Below are positions 1 to 6,282 of a DNA stretch of 6,282 nt, piece by piece. The DNA is from Actinomycetota bacterium (GTDB taxonomy: Bacteria; Actinomycetota; Humimicrobiia; Humimicrobiales; Humimicrobiaceae). Numbering within the stretch: position 1 is the stretch's first letter; each line of letters starts with the position of its first letter. Position numbers and translations under genes: made by a program. The notes under the pieces were generated by a model, which saw only the letters and a list, made by a program, of their open reading frames with translations, searched no databases and was not told where the DNA came from. The DNA lies in contig JACVJB010000063.1 of the NCBI GenBank assembly GCA_015711775.1, positions 1-6,282 on the forward strand. The letters are read 5' to 3'.

Positions 1-1305
1 GACTCAATAAAAATGTCTGCCATAAAAAGACAAATCAGAAAAAAAGAATTTGAATTTGAACTGATTGCAGATAAAAATATAAACAGCAACTGCGCAATTC
101 TTAAAGGAGTTGATCTTATAATTATAAGCCCAGGTGTTTCAAATGATATTGCTATAATACTTGAAGCAGAAAGGAAAAAAATTCCTGTATTAAGTGAAAT
201 TGAGTTTGCATGGAGATTTTTGGATTTAAATCAGAAAAAAAATACCATAGCTGTTACCGGAACCAACGGCAAGACAACAACAGTAACTCTGATAAATAAA
301 ATATTTCAAAACTCAGGTAAAAAATCAATTGTTTGCGGAAATATAGGCAATCCTCTTTTAAATACTTTAAAGCACAAAAACCGAAATCTTGTAAGGGTTA
401 TAGAGGTAAGCAGTTTCCAGCTTGAAAGATGTATCAGTTTCAACCCTTTTGTTTCCGTAATATTAAACATAACTAGCGACCATCTTGACAGGCATCACAG
501 CCTTGATAATTACGCAGAAATAAAATACAGCATTTTTAAAAATGCATCATCTGAAAACTGGGCAGTATTTAATATTGATGACAGCATAATTTCACAGAAA
601 TTGCCCGTACAGGAAAAACTATATAAGAACAAAGTAAAGGTAATCAGGTATTCTATATTAAAAAAAGACAGTGAAATTTTTTATAAGGATAAATTTATTT
701 TTTACAGTATAGGCAAAAGCCAGGGCTATATAAATATTTCAAATGCAATTCTTTGTGGAAATCATAATATTTTAAATATGATGGCCGCTGTGGCTGCAGC
801 AAAAGCGTTTAATATACCTGATGTTTCAATAGAAAATACAATTAATACTTTTATACCTCTTGAACACAGGCAGGAATATGTGTGCACCATAAACGGAATC
901 AGGGTTTACAATGATTCAAAGGCTACAAATCCTGATGCAACGATCAAGGCTCTTGAAAGTTTTGACAGGCAGGTAACATTAATTCTTGGCGGAAAAGACA
1001 AGGATATGGATTTTTCCGTCCTGCTGCCATGTCTTGACCAGCGCGTGTTAAATCTCATATTGATCGGAGAGACAAAGATAAAGATGCTCAAAATGCTTGA
1101 AAATTATGAAAAAAAGGTACCGGGCCTGCCATATAATGTATTTGTCTGTCAGACCTTTGAGGAAGCTGTAAAAAAGGGGCTTGAAGTCACTCAAAAAAAT
1201 AATGTCCTTATGCTGTCTCCCGCATGTGCCAGTTTTGACATGTTTAAAAGCTACAGAGACAGGGGCAGTAAATTTAAGGATATTATTTTAAAAAACAATA
1301 ATTAG
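1..1305 (+). CDS. murD: UDP-N-acetylmuramoyl-L-alanine--D-glutamate ligase MurD, 5'-truncated by window edge
   Basis: Cytoplasmic ATP-dependent Mur ligase that adds D-Glu to UDP-MurNAc-L-Ala. The frame is open from base 1, and the ATG at 13 is internal: the sequence starts about where the family's first Rossmann strand ends, so the Gly-rich N-terminal loop and ~25-35 residues lie upstream. Counting from that ATG, seen motifs are the ATP P-loop TGTNGKTTT (82-90), CGNIGNP (108-113 region), the MurD-typical EVSSFQLE (131-138), NITSDHLDR (152-160), Lys171 in YAEIK (the position of the carbamylated lysine in characterised MurD), GNHNILN (249-255), HRQE (285-288), YNDSKATNPDAT (299-310), LGGKDKDMDF (325-334) and LSPACASFD (401-409). 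SSFQLE and SPACASFD separate it from MurC, MurE and MurF. The central and C-terminal domains are complete with no frameshift. The TAG stop lies 15 nt before ftsW, in the same reading frame. Confidence 0.97.
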   Translation, partial: DSIKMSAIKRQIRKKEFEFELIADKNINSNCAILKGVDLIIISPGVSNDIAIILEAERKKIPVLSEIEFAWRFLDLNQKKNTIAVTGTNGKTTTVTLINKIFQNSGKKSIVCGNIGNPLLNTLKHKNRNLVRVIEVSSFQLERCISFNPFVSVILNITSDHLDRHHSLDNYAEIKYSIFKNASSENWAVFNIDDSIISQKLPVQEKLYKNKVKVIRYSILKKDSEIFYKDKFIFYSIGKSQGYINISNAILCGNHNILNMMAAVAAAKAFNIPDVSIENTINTFIPLEHRQEYVCTINGIRVYNDSKATNPDATIKALESFDRQVTLILGGKDKDMDFSVLLPCLDQRVLNLILIGETKIKMLKMLENYEKKVPGLPYNVFVCQTFEEAVKKGLEVTQKNNVLMLSPACASFDMFKSYRDRGSKFKDIILKNNN

Positions 1306-1320
1306 CGATCTTTAAAAGCA

Positions 1321-2481
1321 GTGGAACAGGAAGAAGAAAAATTTCATCGGTACAATGTATTAAAAATAAATGTTGATTATTATTTTATTTTTATAATAAC
1401 TCTTATCCTGTCTATTATAGGAATTGTAATGATATACAGCGCCTCTACTGCAGTAGGAGAAAGATATTTTAATGATGCATACTGGTTCATAAGAAGGCAT
1501 GCAGTATGGTGGTTTATCTCTTTTACCGCATTTATAGTTTTTTCCAGGATAAATTATAAATTCTATAAAAAAATTGCTGTAATTGCGCTTCTCCTTGCCA
1601 TAGGACTGCTGGCGCTTGTTTTGATTCCGGGTATATCAGAAGAAATAGGGGGTTCAAGACGTTGGCTTAGTCTTTTTTTCTTCAGCATACAGCCATCTGA
1701 AATATCAAAGCTTGTTTTAGTGATTTTTATTTGCGCAGCTCTTGAGAAGCGCTATAAAGATAACAGGATTTTTAAAAATGTTTTCTGGCCCTCATTTGCA
1801 ATTCTTATGATAATGACCCTTCTCATATTTCTTGAACCTGATTTCGGCACAGTTATTGTCATATGGATAACTGTATTTATAATTTTTTATATTGGCGACG
1901 TCAGGATACCGCATATGGCAGGGCTGGGTTCTGCAGGCATACTGGTGCTTGTGGCTTATATGTTTATGGAAGAATACAGAAGGGAAAGGATTTTTGCTTT
2001 TCTTAGCAGATCCGGCGAATTATCAGGGGTAAATTTCCAGGTAAACCAGTCTCTCATTGCTCTTGGAAGCGGCAATATTATAGGACTGGGGCTTGGAAAC
2101 AGCGTACAGAAGTATTCTTATTTGCCTGAAGCTCATTCAGATTTTATATTTGCAATCCTTGGGGAAGAATTCGGACTTGCGGGAACTATCGTTGTAATTT
2201 TCTTTTTTGTTCTAATAGGGTTTTTCGGTATAAGGGTATGCTTAAAGACTGAAGATTATTTCGGCAGGACGCTTGCCGGGGCAATTACCGGAATGATAGT
2301 TATGCAGGCAGTCATAAATATTTCAGTTGTAATAGGAATAATCCCGGTAACCGGGCTGCCGCTGCCATTTATAAGTTCAGGCGGGTCATCGCTTTTAACT
2401 TCAATGGTATCTATGGGCATACTTTTAAATATTGCAAGGCAGAACTATACTCTGATAAAAAAAAGTGATGGAGAAATATGA
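1321..2481 (+). CDS. ftsW: Septal peptidoglycan glycosyltransferase FtsW (SEDS family)
   Basis: Polytopic membrane protein of 386 aa, a usual length, that polymerises lipid II at the septum together with a class B PBP. About ten hydrophobic segments are visible: roughly 20-40, 57-75, 83-102, 128-141, 151-170, 175-192, 198-215, 275-303, 315-341 and 352-373. SEDS motifs in order: MIYSAS (37-42), GGSRRWL (110-116), QPSE (124-127), EPDFGT (172-177), ALGSGNIIGLGLGNS (247-261), LPEAHSDFIFA (268-278) and TGLPLPFISSGGSS (344-357). Asp274 in AHSDF matches the catalytic Asp of characterised FtsW/RodA. The motifs alone do not exclude RodA; the position between murD and murG makes FtsW the natural call. 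The start is the GTG at 1321: murD's in-frame TAG at 1303 blocks anything further up, and the next in-frame ATG lies inside TM1. No clear Shine-Dalgarno precedes it. The stop overlaps murG by 4 nt. Confidence 0.95.
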   Translation: MEQEEEKFHRYNVLKINVDYYFIFIITLILSIIGIVMIYSASTAVGERYFNDAYWFIRRHAVWWFISFTAFIVFSRINYKFYKKIAVIALLLAIGLLALVLIPGISEEIGGSRRWLSLFFFSIQPSEISKLVLVIFICAALEKRYKDNRIFKNVFWPSFAILMIMTLLIFLEPDFGTVIVIWITVFIIFYIGDVRIPHMAGLGSAGILVLVAYMFMEEYRRERIFAFLSRSGELSGVNFQVNQSLIALGSGNIIGLGLGNSVQKYSYLPEAHSDFIFAILGEEFGLAGTIVVIFFFVLIGFFGIRVCLKTEDYFGRTLAGAITGMIVMQAVINISVVIGIIPVTGLPLPFISSGGSSLLTSMVSMGILLNIARQNYTLIKKSDGEI

Positions 2482-3620
2482 ATAAAAGCATAATTATTGC
2501 CGCCGGAGGAACCGCAGGACATGTTTATCCTGCTATTGCCATAATTGAGCACATTCTTAATGAATATCCGGATACCAGAATAACATTTATTGGCACCAGG
2601 ACAGGCATGGAAAAGGAGCTTTTGGGCGATCTTAATTTAAGGTTTGAGACAGTAAGAGCATCAGGTTTTTCAGTTTCACGCAATTTTTTTAAAAAAATCT
2701 TTGTTTATTTAACATTTTTACTTAATTTAATTGCAGGTTTTTTTTCCTCCTTAAATATTATAAAACGCGCAAAAGCTGGCTTTGTTCTTGGTATGGGGGG
2801 ATATGTGTGCGCGCCTGTTTTTATGGCTGCAATAATTTCAGGGAAAAAAATAGCAGTGCATGAGCAGAATTTTATTCCAGGCCGGCTCAATAAATATTTT
2901 TCACGTTTTGCAAAATATATTTTTATAAGTTTTAAAGACTCAGAAGATTTTTTCAATAAACTGAAACTTAAAAAAAATACTGAAATCATTTACACTGGAA
3001 ATCCCCTGAGAAAGTCTGTCAGGAATTATTATAAGTTAAAACCGGATTACAAAATATGGAACTGCATGCAGGGACGAAAAACCATAGTAGCTTTCGGGGG
3101 AAGCCTCGGAGCTGAAAAAATCAATAATTCCATAGCAGCCCTATATGAGCGGTTAAGGGACAATAATGAAATACAGATAATACTAATAAGCGGAAGCCGT
3201 TTTTACAGCAGTTTATCTGAAAGAATTAATAAAATAAAAAAAGAAGGCGACAGTCTTATTTTGAACATATATCCATATGTACATGAAATCGATAAACTTT
3301 ACAGAATTGCAGATATAATAATATCAAGAGCAGGGGCAACTACTGTAGCTGAGCTTGATTACACAATGATTTTCTCCATATTGATTCCCTATCCTTATGC
3401 AATAGATAATCATCAGTATTATAACGCAGAATTTTTAGTTAAAAATAACAGGGCCGTTTTAATAGAGGATGGCCAGTTGACTGAAGAACTTCTAACAGAT
3501 GAGCTGAAAAATATATTAAAAAGGCTGAAGAGCCATAATAATGCAGGCAGCATAAATCAAAAGTATAATAATGGTATTAAAAACTTAAAAATAATAATGG
3601 AAAAAATACTGGAAATATAA
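2478..3620 (+). CDS. murG: Lipid II synthase: UDP-GlcNAc:lipid I N-acetylglucosaminyltransferase MurG
   Basis: GT-B fold peripheral membrane enzyme that transfers GlcNAc from UDP-GlcNAc to lipid I on the inner face of the membrane, making lipid II for FtsW. At 380 aa it is slightly longer than the usual ~355-365. N-domain: GGTAGHVYPA (10-19, with the conserved His15), GMGGYVCAP (105-113), HEQNFIPGRLNK (128-139) and TGNPLR (173-178). C-domain: GGSLGAEKIN (207-216), SRAGATTVAEL (283-293; Glu292 is the ribose-binding acidic residue of the family) and DNHQYYNA (310-317, with Gln313). A hydrophobic and basic stretch at about 71-100 fits the membrane-docking patch. The start ATG shares ATGA with the ftsW stop, and GGAG at 2470-2473 sits 4 nt upstream, which suggests translational coupling. 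The first motif has Ala where many homologues have Gly (GGTGGH), a known variant. Confidence 0.96.
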   Translation: MNKSIIIAAGGTAGHVYPAIAIIEHILNEYPDTRITFIGTRTGMEKELLGDLNLRFETVRASGFSVSRNFFKKIFVYLTFLLNLIAGFFSSLNIIKRAKAGFVLGMGGYVCAPVFMAAIISGKKIAVHEQNFIPGRLNKYFSRFAKYIFISFKDSEDFFNKLKLKKNTEIIYTGNPLRKSVRNYYKLKPDYKIWNCMQGRKTIVAFGGSLGAEKINNSIAALYERLRDNNEIQIILISGSRFYSSLSERINKIKKEGDSLILNIYPYVHEIDKLYRIADIIISRAGATTVAELDYTMIFSILIPYPYAIDNHQYYNAEFLVKNNRAVLIEDGQLTEELLTDELKNILKRLKSHNNAGSINQKYNNGIKNLKIIMEKILEI

Positions 3621-3637
3621 AGTTATTATTGCAGACC

Positions 3638-3674
3638 CTTGATAATAAAGCTATATTTACAGTTTAATATCAAG
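3638..3674. repeat. Imperfect 12-bp inverted repeat in the murG-murC gap
   Basis: The arms are CTTGATAATAAA (3638-3649) and TTTAATATCAAG (3663-3674), complementary at 11 of 12 positions around a 13-nt loop. The stem is AT-rich. What follows (AAATGGTTTTAATGG) has only four Ts in a row, so it is a poor intrinsic terminator. The symmetry could instead be an operator, because the arms hold the promoter-like hexamers listed next. The repeat is seen directly; the function is inferred. Confidence 0.5.
3639..3668 (+). promoter_or_regulatory. Candidate sigma-70 type promoter for murC-murB
   Basis: TTGATA (3639-3644, 5 of 6 to TTGACA) and TTTAAT (3663-3668, 5 of 6 to TATAAT) are separated by 18 nt. 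They lie in the largest non-coding gap of the window, upstream of murC, and each sits inside one arm of the inverted repeat at 3638-3674. In DNA this AT-rich such matches arise easily by chance, so this is a candidate only. Confidence 0.35.
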
Positions 3675-3706
3675 AAATGGTTTTAATGGATATATCCTGA
3701 TGTCTT

Positions 3707-3712
3707 TATAAT
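3707..3712 (+). promoter_or_regulatory. Consensus -10 hexamer TATAAT just upstream of murC
   Basis: A perfect TATAAT lies 9 nt before the ATG at 3722. The best -35 candidate at 16-18 nt spacing is weak (TTAATG at 3683-3688, 3 of 6), and no TGn extension touches the hexamer. If used, transcription would start near 3719. That would leave the ATG at 3722 almost leaderless, but give the ATG at 3755 a leader of ~36 nt. Confidence 0.25.
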
Positions 3713-3721
3713 CTTTACCGG

Positions 3722-5146
3722 ATGGCTAAGGTAAATTCAGAAAAGGTTTACGATATGCTTAAAGCAGAAAATCTTAAAAAATATAAAAAATATTTTCTTA
3801 TTGGAATAGGCGGCGCCGGCATGAGCGCCATAGCTAAAGTGCTTAAGGGACTTGGGCATGACGTTTGCGGCTCAGATCTTAAAAGCAGCCGCTATACTGC
3901 GCTTTTGAAAAACGAAGGTATTGAGGTTTTTACTGGTCATGATGCAGCCAACGTAAGGGATGCTGATGCAGTTGTATTTTCTGCGGCTATCCCCGATAGC
4001 AATGTGGAGCTCAAATACGCAGTTTCCGCAAATATTCCTGTTATCACGAGAGGAGAGGTACTTTCCTGGATACTTAACAGTAAAAAAGGTATTGCTGTAA
4101 CTGGAACCCACGGTAAGACTACTACAACTTCAATGATATCCCTTATATTCAGGGCCCTTGACCTGGATCCTACAATTATTATCGGCGGAGAACTTAATGA
4201 ACTTGGCTCAAATGCAAGATTTGGAAATGGCGATTATGTAATTGCTGAAGCCTGTGAAAGTGACGGCACTTTTCTAATGTACAGACCCTATGCCGGAGTT
4301 ATAACAAATATTGAAGAAGACCATATGGATTACTGGAAAGACTTTGGCGCGTTAAAAAAAAGCTTCATTGATTTTCTTGATAATATAAAGGAAGAGGGTT
4401 TTGCAGTTATAAACGGGGATGAAGAGGCAGGCAGTCTATTGCAGGATAAAGCTAATTTAAAATCAATAACTTTTGGGCTAAGTGAAAGCAACAGTGTCAG
4501 CGCAAAGGAAGTTATTCTTTCAAATTATTCTTCCAGGTTTAAGCTTGTAATTAAAAATAAAGAAAGAATAAAGGAATTTGAAGTAAAACTTAATGTTCCG
4601 GGATTGCATAATATAAAAAACAGCCTTGCTGCATTTGCTGTATGCTCCGGGCTGGGTCTTGATATAAGCAAAGCAGTCAAAACTCTGGAGTTTTTTACAG
4701 GCGCAAAAAGAAGATTTGAAAAGAGGGGCGAGAAAAAAGGTGCAGTGATTTTTGACGACTATGCACATCACCCAACAGAGGTTAAAGCTACGCTTGAAGC
4801 TGCGGCAATTGATAAAAAGGGCCGTATTATTGCAGTTTTCCAGCCGCACAGATACAGCAGGCTTTTAAAACTTCATGAGGAATTCAGCAGGAGCTTTGAT
4901 GGGTGCGATGTTCTGATTGTAACGGATGTCTTTGGCTCAGACGAGGTACCTATACCCGGAATTTCCGGCAAACTGCTTGTAGACAGCCTGATTGGCAACG
5001 GTTTTAAAAAAAAGATTGCATATATTCCCATGTTAGGTGACGTAAGCTGCTATCTTAACAGTAATCTAAAAAAAGATGATGCGGTGTTTATTATGGGGGC
5101 TGGAGATATTACAAGAGTAACTGATGATCTGCTCAAAAGTGAATAA
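3722..5146 (+). CDS. murC: UDP-N-acetylmuramate--L-alanine ligase MurC
   Basis: Cytoplasmic ATP-dependent ligase that adds L-Ala to UDP-MurNAc, the first step of stem-peptide assembly, using the product of the next gene, murB. It is 474 aa from the ATG at 3722 or 463 aa from the ATG at 3755. Motifs, numbered from 3722: the N-terminal Rossmann loop GIGGAGMSAIA (28-38), the P-loop VTGTHGKTTTTSM (126-138; the His of GTHGKT is MurC/Mpl-like), AEACESDGTFL (175-185), TNIEEDHMDYW (195-205), GLHNIKN (294-300), GAKRRFE (327-333), DDYAHHPTEVKATL (345-358), FQPHRYSR (373-380) and GAGDI (459-463). All three domains are complete. Cys178 replaces the Asp of the proteobacterial EADESD motif; as I recall, Cys is also found there in Gram-positive MurC. 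An in-frame TGA at 3698 bars longer forms. The start is uncertain: 3755 has the better SD and gives a more typical N-terminus. Mpl is the alternative ligase, but DDYAHHPTE in a dcw context favours MurC. Confidence 0.96.
   Translation: MAKVNSEKVYDMLKAENLKKYKKYFLIGIGGAGMSAIAKVLKGLGHDVCGSDLKSSRYTALLKNEGIEVFTGHDAANVRDADAVVFSAAIPDSNVELKYAVSANIPVITRGEVLSWILNSKKGIAVTGTHGKTTTTSMISLIFRALDLDPTIIIGGELNELGSNARFGNGDYVIAEACESDGTFLMYRPYAGVITNIEEDHMDYWKDFGALKKSFIDFLDNIKEEGFAVINGDEEAGSLLQDKANLKSITFGLSESNSVSAKEVILSNYSSRFKLVIKNKERIKEFEVKLNVPGLHNIKNSLAAFAVCSGLGLDISKAVKTLEFFTGAKRRFEKRGEKKGAVIFDDYAHHPTEVKATLEAAAIDKKGRIIAVFQPHRYSRLLKLHEEFSRSFDGCDVLIVTDVFGSDEVPIPGISGKLLVDSLIGNGFKKKIAYIPMLGDVSCYLNSNLKKDDAVFIMGAGDITRVTDDLLKSE
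3741..3746 (+). promoter_or_regulatory. Possible ribosome binding site for an internal murC start at 3755
   Basis: AAAAGG lies 8 nt before the in-frame ATG at 3755, whereas the ATG at 3722 is preceded only by TTTACCGG, with no purine-rich SD. This favours the shorter MurC, but the SD match is modest. Confidence 0.3.
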
Positions 5147-5183
5147 ATTTTTAATAAAATACCTCTTTTCGCCAATATAAGAA

Positions 5184-6194
5184 ATGGACATGAGATTAAA
5201 AAAACTTATTAAAGAAACCGGCCTGTCGGATAACGCTGTTTTTAACTGCAGTCTTTCAGGATTATCAGCAATTAAGACCGGAGGTTTTTGCAGCTGTCTT
5301 ATAACTGCCAATCAAAGAAAACGCCTTTATGATTTTTTAAGTGGTTTTATTTCTTTAAAAAATCCGGATATTGAATTATTTGCCCTGGGCAATGCTACAA
5401 ATATTTTATTTAATGATGGTCATTTAAACATAGTCCTTGTAAGGCTTGGAGGCGATTTCAATTATCTTGATATACAAAAAAACGGCAGCATAAGCGCAGG
5501 AGCTGCGGTCAGTCTTCAGAAATTTGTAGTTGAGACTGCAAAAAAAGGACATGATTTCTCATTTCTTGCAGGAATTCCAGGTACTCTTGGCGGTGCAGTC
5601 GCTGGAAACAGCGGCAGTGCAGGGCAGGCAATAAACAGTCTTGTAAAAAAAATAAAATATATAGGTCTTGATAAAGATAAGACGGGACAGTATGAGAAAG
5701 AATTATCAAAAGATGATTATTCTTACAGAAAACTTGATATTGACGGCATGTTTATAATTACAGATGTGCTGTTTGAGCGCAGTTCTTTAATTTATCAAAA
5801 TTTCAGTAAAGATATAAAGATAAATAAGCGTAAAATAAATGCTTCCGGCAATATTGGAAAAGCTGTTTTTGATAAAATAAGAGAAAATATAAAAAAGAAA
5901 AAACAAAGTCAGCCCTTAAATACAAAAAATGCAGGGTGTTTTTTTAAAAACCCCGGAGGCAGCGATTTTGGCGCCGGTAAGCTCATAGATTGCTGCGGCT
6001 TAAAAGGCTTCAGATACGGAGGCGCACAGATTTCAGAGCTTCATGCAAATTTCATTATAAATACCGGAAATGCAAGTTCAAAAGACATTTATACACTGTC
6101 TGCCATCATAAGAGACATGGTAAGGCAGAAATATGGAATTACGCTTGAATATGAGGTTAGGCTTATAGGTTTTAAGGACAATCAAAAATTTTAA
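5184..6194 (+). CDS. murB: UDP-N-acetylenolpyruvoylglucosamine reductase MurB
   Basis: FAD- and NADPH-dependent cytoplasmic reductase that converts UDP-GlcNAc-enolpyruvate to UDP-MurNAc, the substrate of MurC. Length 336 aa, a little longer than compact type II MurB (~300). Seen: TGG (32-34), ALGNATNILFNDG (67-79, equivalent of the family's GxGSNxL FAD loop), FLAGIPGTLGGAVAGNSG (127-144), YSYRK (179-183, with the conserved Arg182), NAGCFFKNPGG (249-259), AGKLID (264-269), GLKGFRYGGAQISELHANFI (272-291) and LEYEVRLIG (321-329, with the C-terminal catalytic Glu). Cys252 stands where most MurB proteins have the proton-donating Ser, and Leu184 where many have Ser in YRxS. The core is intact, so it is probably active. 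It starts 37 nt after murC. The ATG at 5184 is preceded by a weak TAAGAA, and an in-frame ATG at 5190 is equally possible (two residues shorter). Confidence 0.95.
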   Translation: MDMRLKKLIKETGLSDNAVFNCSLSGLSAIKTGGFCSCLITANQRKRLYDFLSGFISLKNPDIELFALGNATNILFNDGHLNIVLVRLGGDFNYLDIQKNGSISAGAAVSLQKFVVETAKKGHDFSFLAGIPGTLGGAVAGNSGSAGQAINSLVKKIKYIGLDKDKTGQYEKELSKDDYSYRKLDIDGMFIITDVLFERSSLIYQNFSKDIKINKRKINASGNIGKAVFDKIRENIKKKKQSQPLNTKNAGCFFKNPGGSDFGAGKLIDCCGLKGFRYGGAQISELHANFIINTGNASSKDIYTLSAIIRDMVRQKYGITLEYEVRLIGFKDNQKF

Positions 6195-6231
6195 ATTTGC
6201 AGGTATCATAAATATTTAAATGCGGGGTCAT

Positions 6232-6282
6232 ATGAACAGTAAAAAAGGTATTTTACCAGGGCTTAATCTACATATGCCTTTT
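6232..6282 (+). CDS. N-terminal fragment of an unidentified protein (possibly HemW-like)
   Basis: An open frame of 17 codons runs off the window edge, reading MNSKKGILPGLNLHMPF. GGGG at 6224-6227, 4 nt before the ATG, is a usable ribosome binding site, and the gene follows murB after 37 nt. An in-frame ATG at 6220 follows directly on a TAA (6217-6219) and lacks an SD, so 6232 is preferred. The fragment is not hydrophobic and shows no sign of the FtsQ membrane segment often encoded after murB. The spacing of LNLHMPF resembles the stretch just before the first cluster cysteine of radical SAM HemW proteins (LYIHIPFC/LYIHIPWC), but with 17 residues this is only a hint. Confidence 0.55.
   Translation, partial: MNSKKGILPGLNLHMPF

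Noticed and set aside
13..15. ATG at 13 as the true murD start
   Set aside because: The frame is open to base 1, and the protein from this ATG would lack the first beta strand and Gly-rich loop of the MurD N-domain; the gene is cut by the window edge.
906..1091. Reverse-strand open frames of about 60-110 codons, here and at 2705-2989, 3872-4111, 4520-4849, 5066-5311 and 5509-5709
   Set aside because: Each lies opposite a well-supported mur gene (5066-5311 also spans the short murC-murB gap), has no recognisable motif, and reads as low-complexity antisense of the coding strand.
2738..2745. Runs of eight T (2738-2745) and eight A (2970-2977, about 5006-5013) as frameshift or slippage sites
   Set aside because: The murG and murC frames continue with intact motifs on both sides, and no alternative frame picks up a product; such runs are expected in DNA this AT-rich.
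5147..5160. Small hairpin ATTTTTAATAAAAT in the murC-murB gap
   Set aside because: A five-pair A/T stem with a four-base loop is too weak to act as a terminator, and murC-murB spacing fits co-transcription.
6209..6218. Perfect palindrome TAAATATTTA after murB as an operator or terminator
   Set aside because: It is short, purely A/T and has no loop or T-tract; it is expected by chance in this composition.
1..6282. An undescribed system hidden in the window
   Set aside because: Nearly all bases lie in recognised cell-wall genes with intact family motifs; the remaining gaps (15, 101, 37 and 37 nt) are too short to hold an additional gene system.

Overview
The window is a compact, all-plus-strand stretch of a bacterial division and cell wall (dcw) cluster. 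It contains murD (5' end cut off), ftsW, murG, murC and murB, followed by the first 17 codons of another gene. Every full gene carries its diagnostic family motifs. There is no mobile element, CRISPR array, RNA gene or phage gene. I see no undescribed system here; the points of interest are details of gene starts, one non-coding gap, and motif variants.

The DNA is AT-rich (roughly one third G+C by eye). ATA is common for Ile and AGA/AGG for Arg, and all five enzymes are of ordinary bacterial type. The order murD-ftsW-murG-murC-murB is common in Gram-positive and several deep-branching lineages, so it does not fix the phylum. MurG has GGTAGH where many bacteria have GGTGGH. Together with the base composition this would suit an uncultured low-GC bacterium, possibly a deep actinobacterial or Atribacterota-like lineage, but that is a guess.

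Layout. 1-1305 is murD without its first ~25-35 residues. A 15-nt gap leads to ftsW (GTG start, 1321-2481), whose stop overlaps the murG start (ATGA, 2478-2481). After murG comes the largest non-coding gap, 3621-3721 (101 nt). It holds a 12-bp inverted repeat overlaying promoter-like hexamers, and a perfect TATAAT close to murC. murC (3722-5146, or from 3755) is followed after 37 nt by murB (5184-6194). A new frame opens at 6232 and runs off the window. No non-coding stretch reaches 300 bases.

How the genes work together. MurB makes UDP-MurNAc. MurC adds the first amino acid (normally L-Ala) and MurD the second (normally D-Glu). MurG turns lipid I into lipid II at the membrane, and FtsW polymerises lipid II at the division septum. 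murD-ftsW-murG look like one translationally linked block, and murC-murB may have a promoter of their own in the 101-nt gap.
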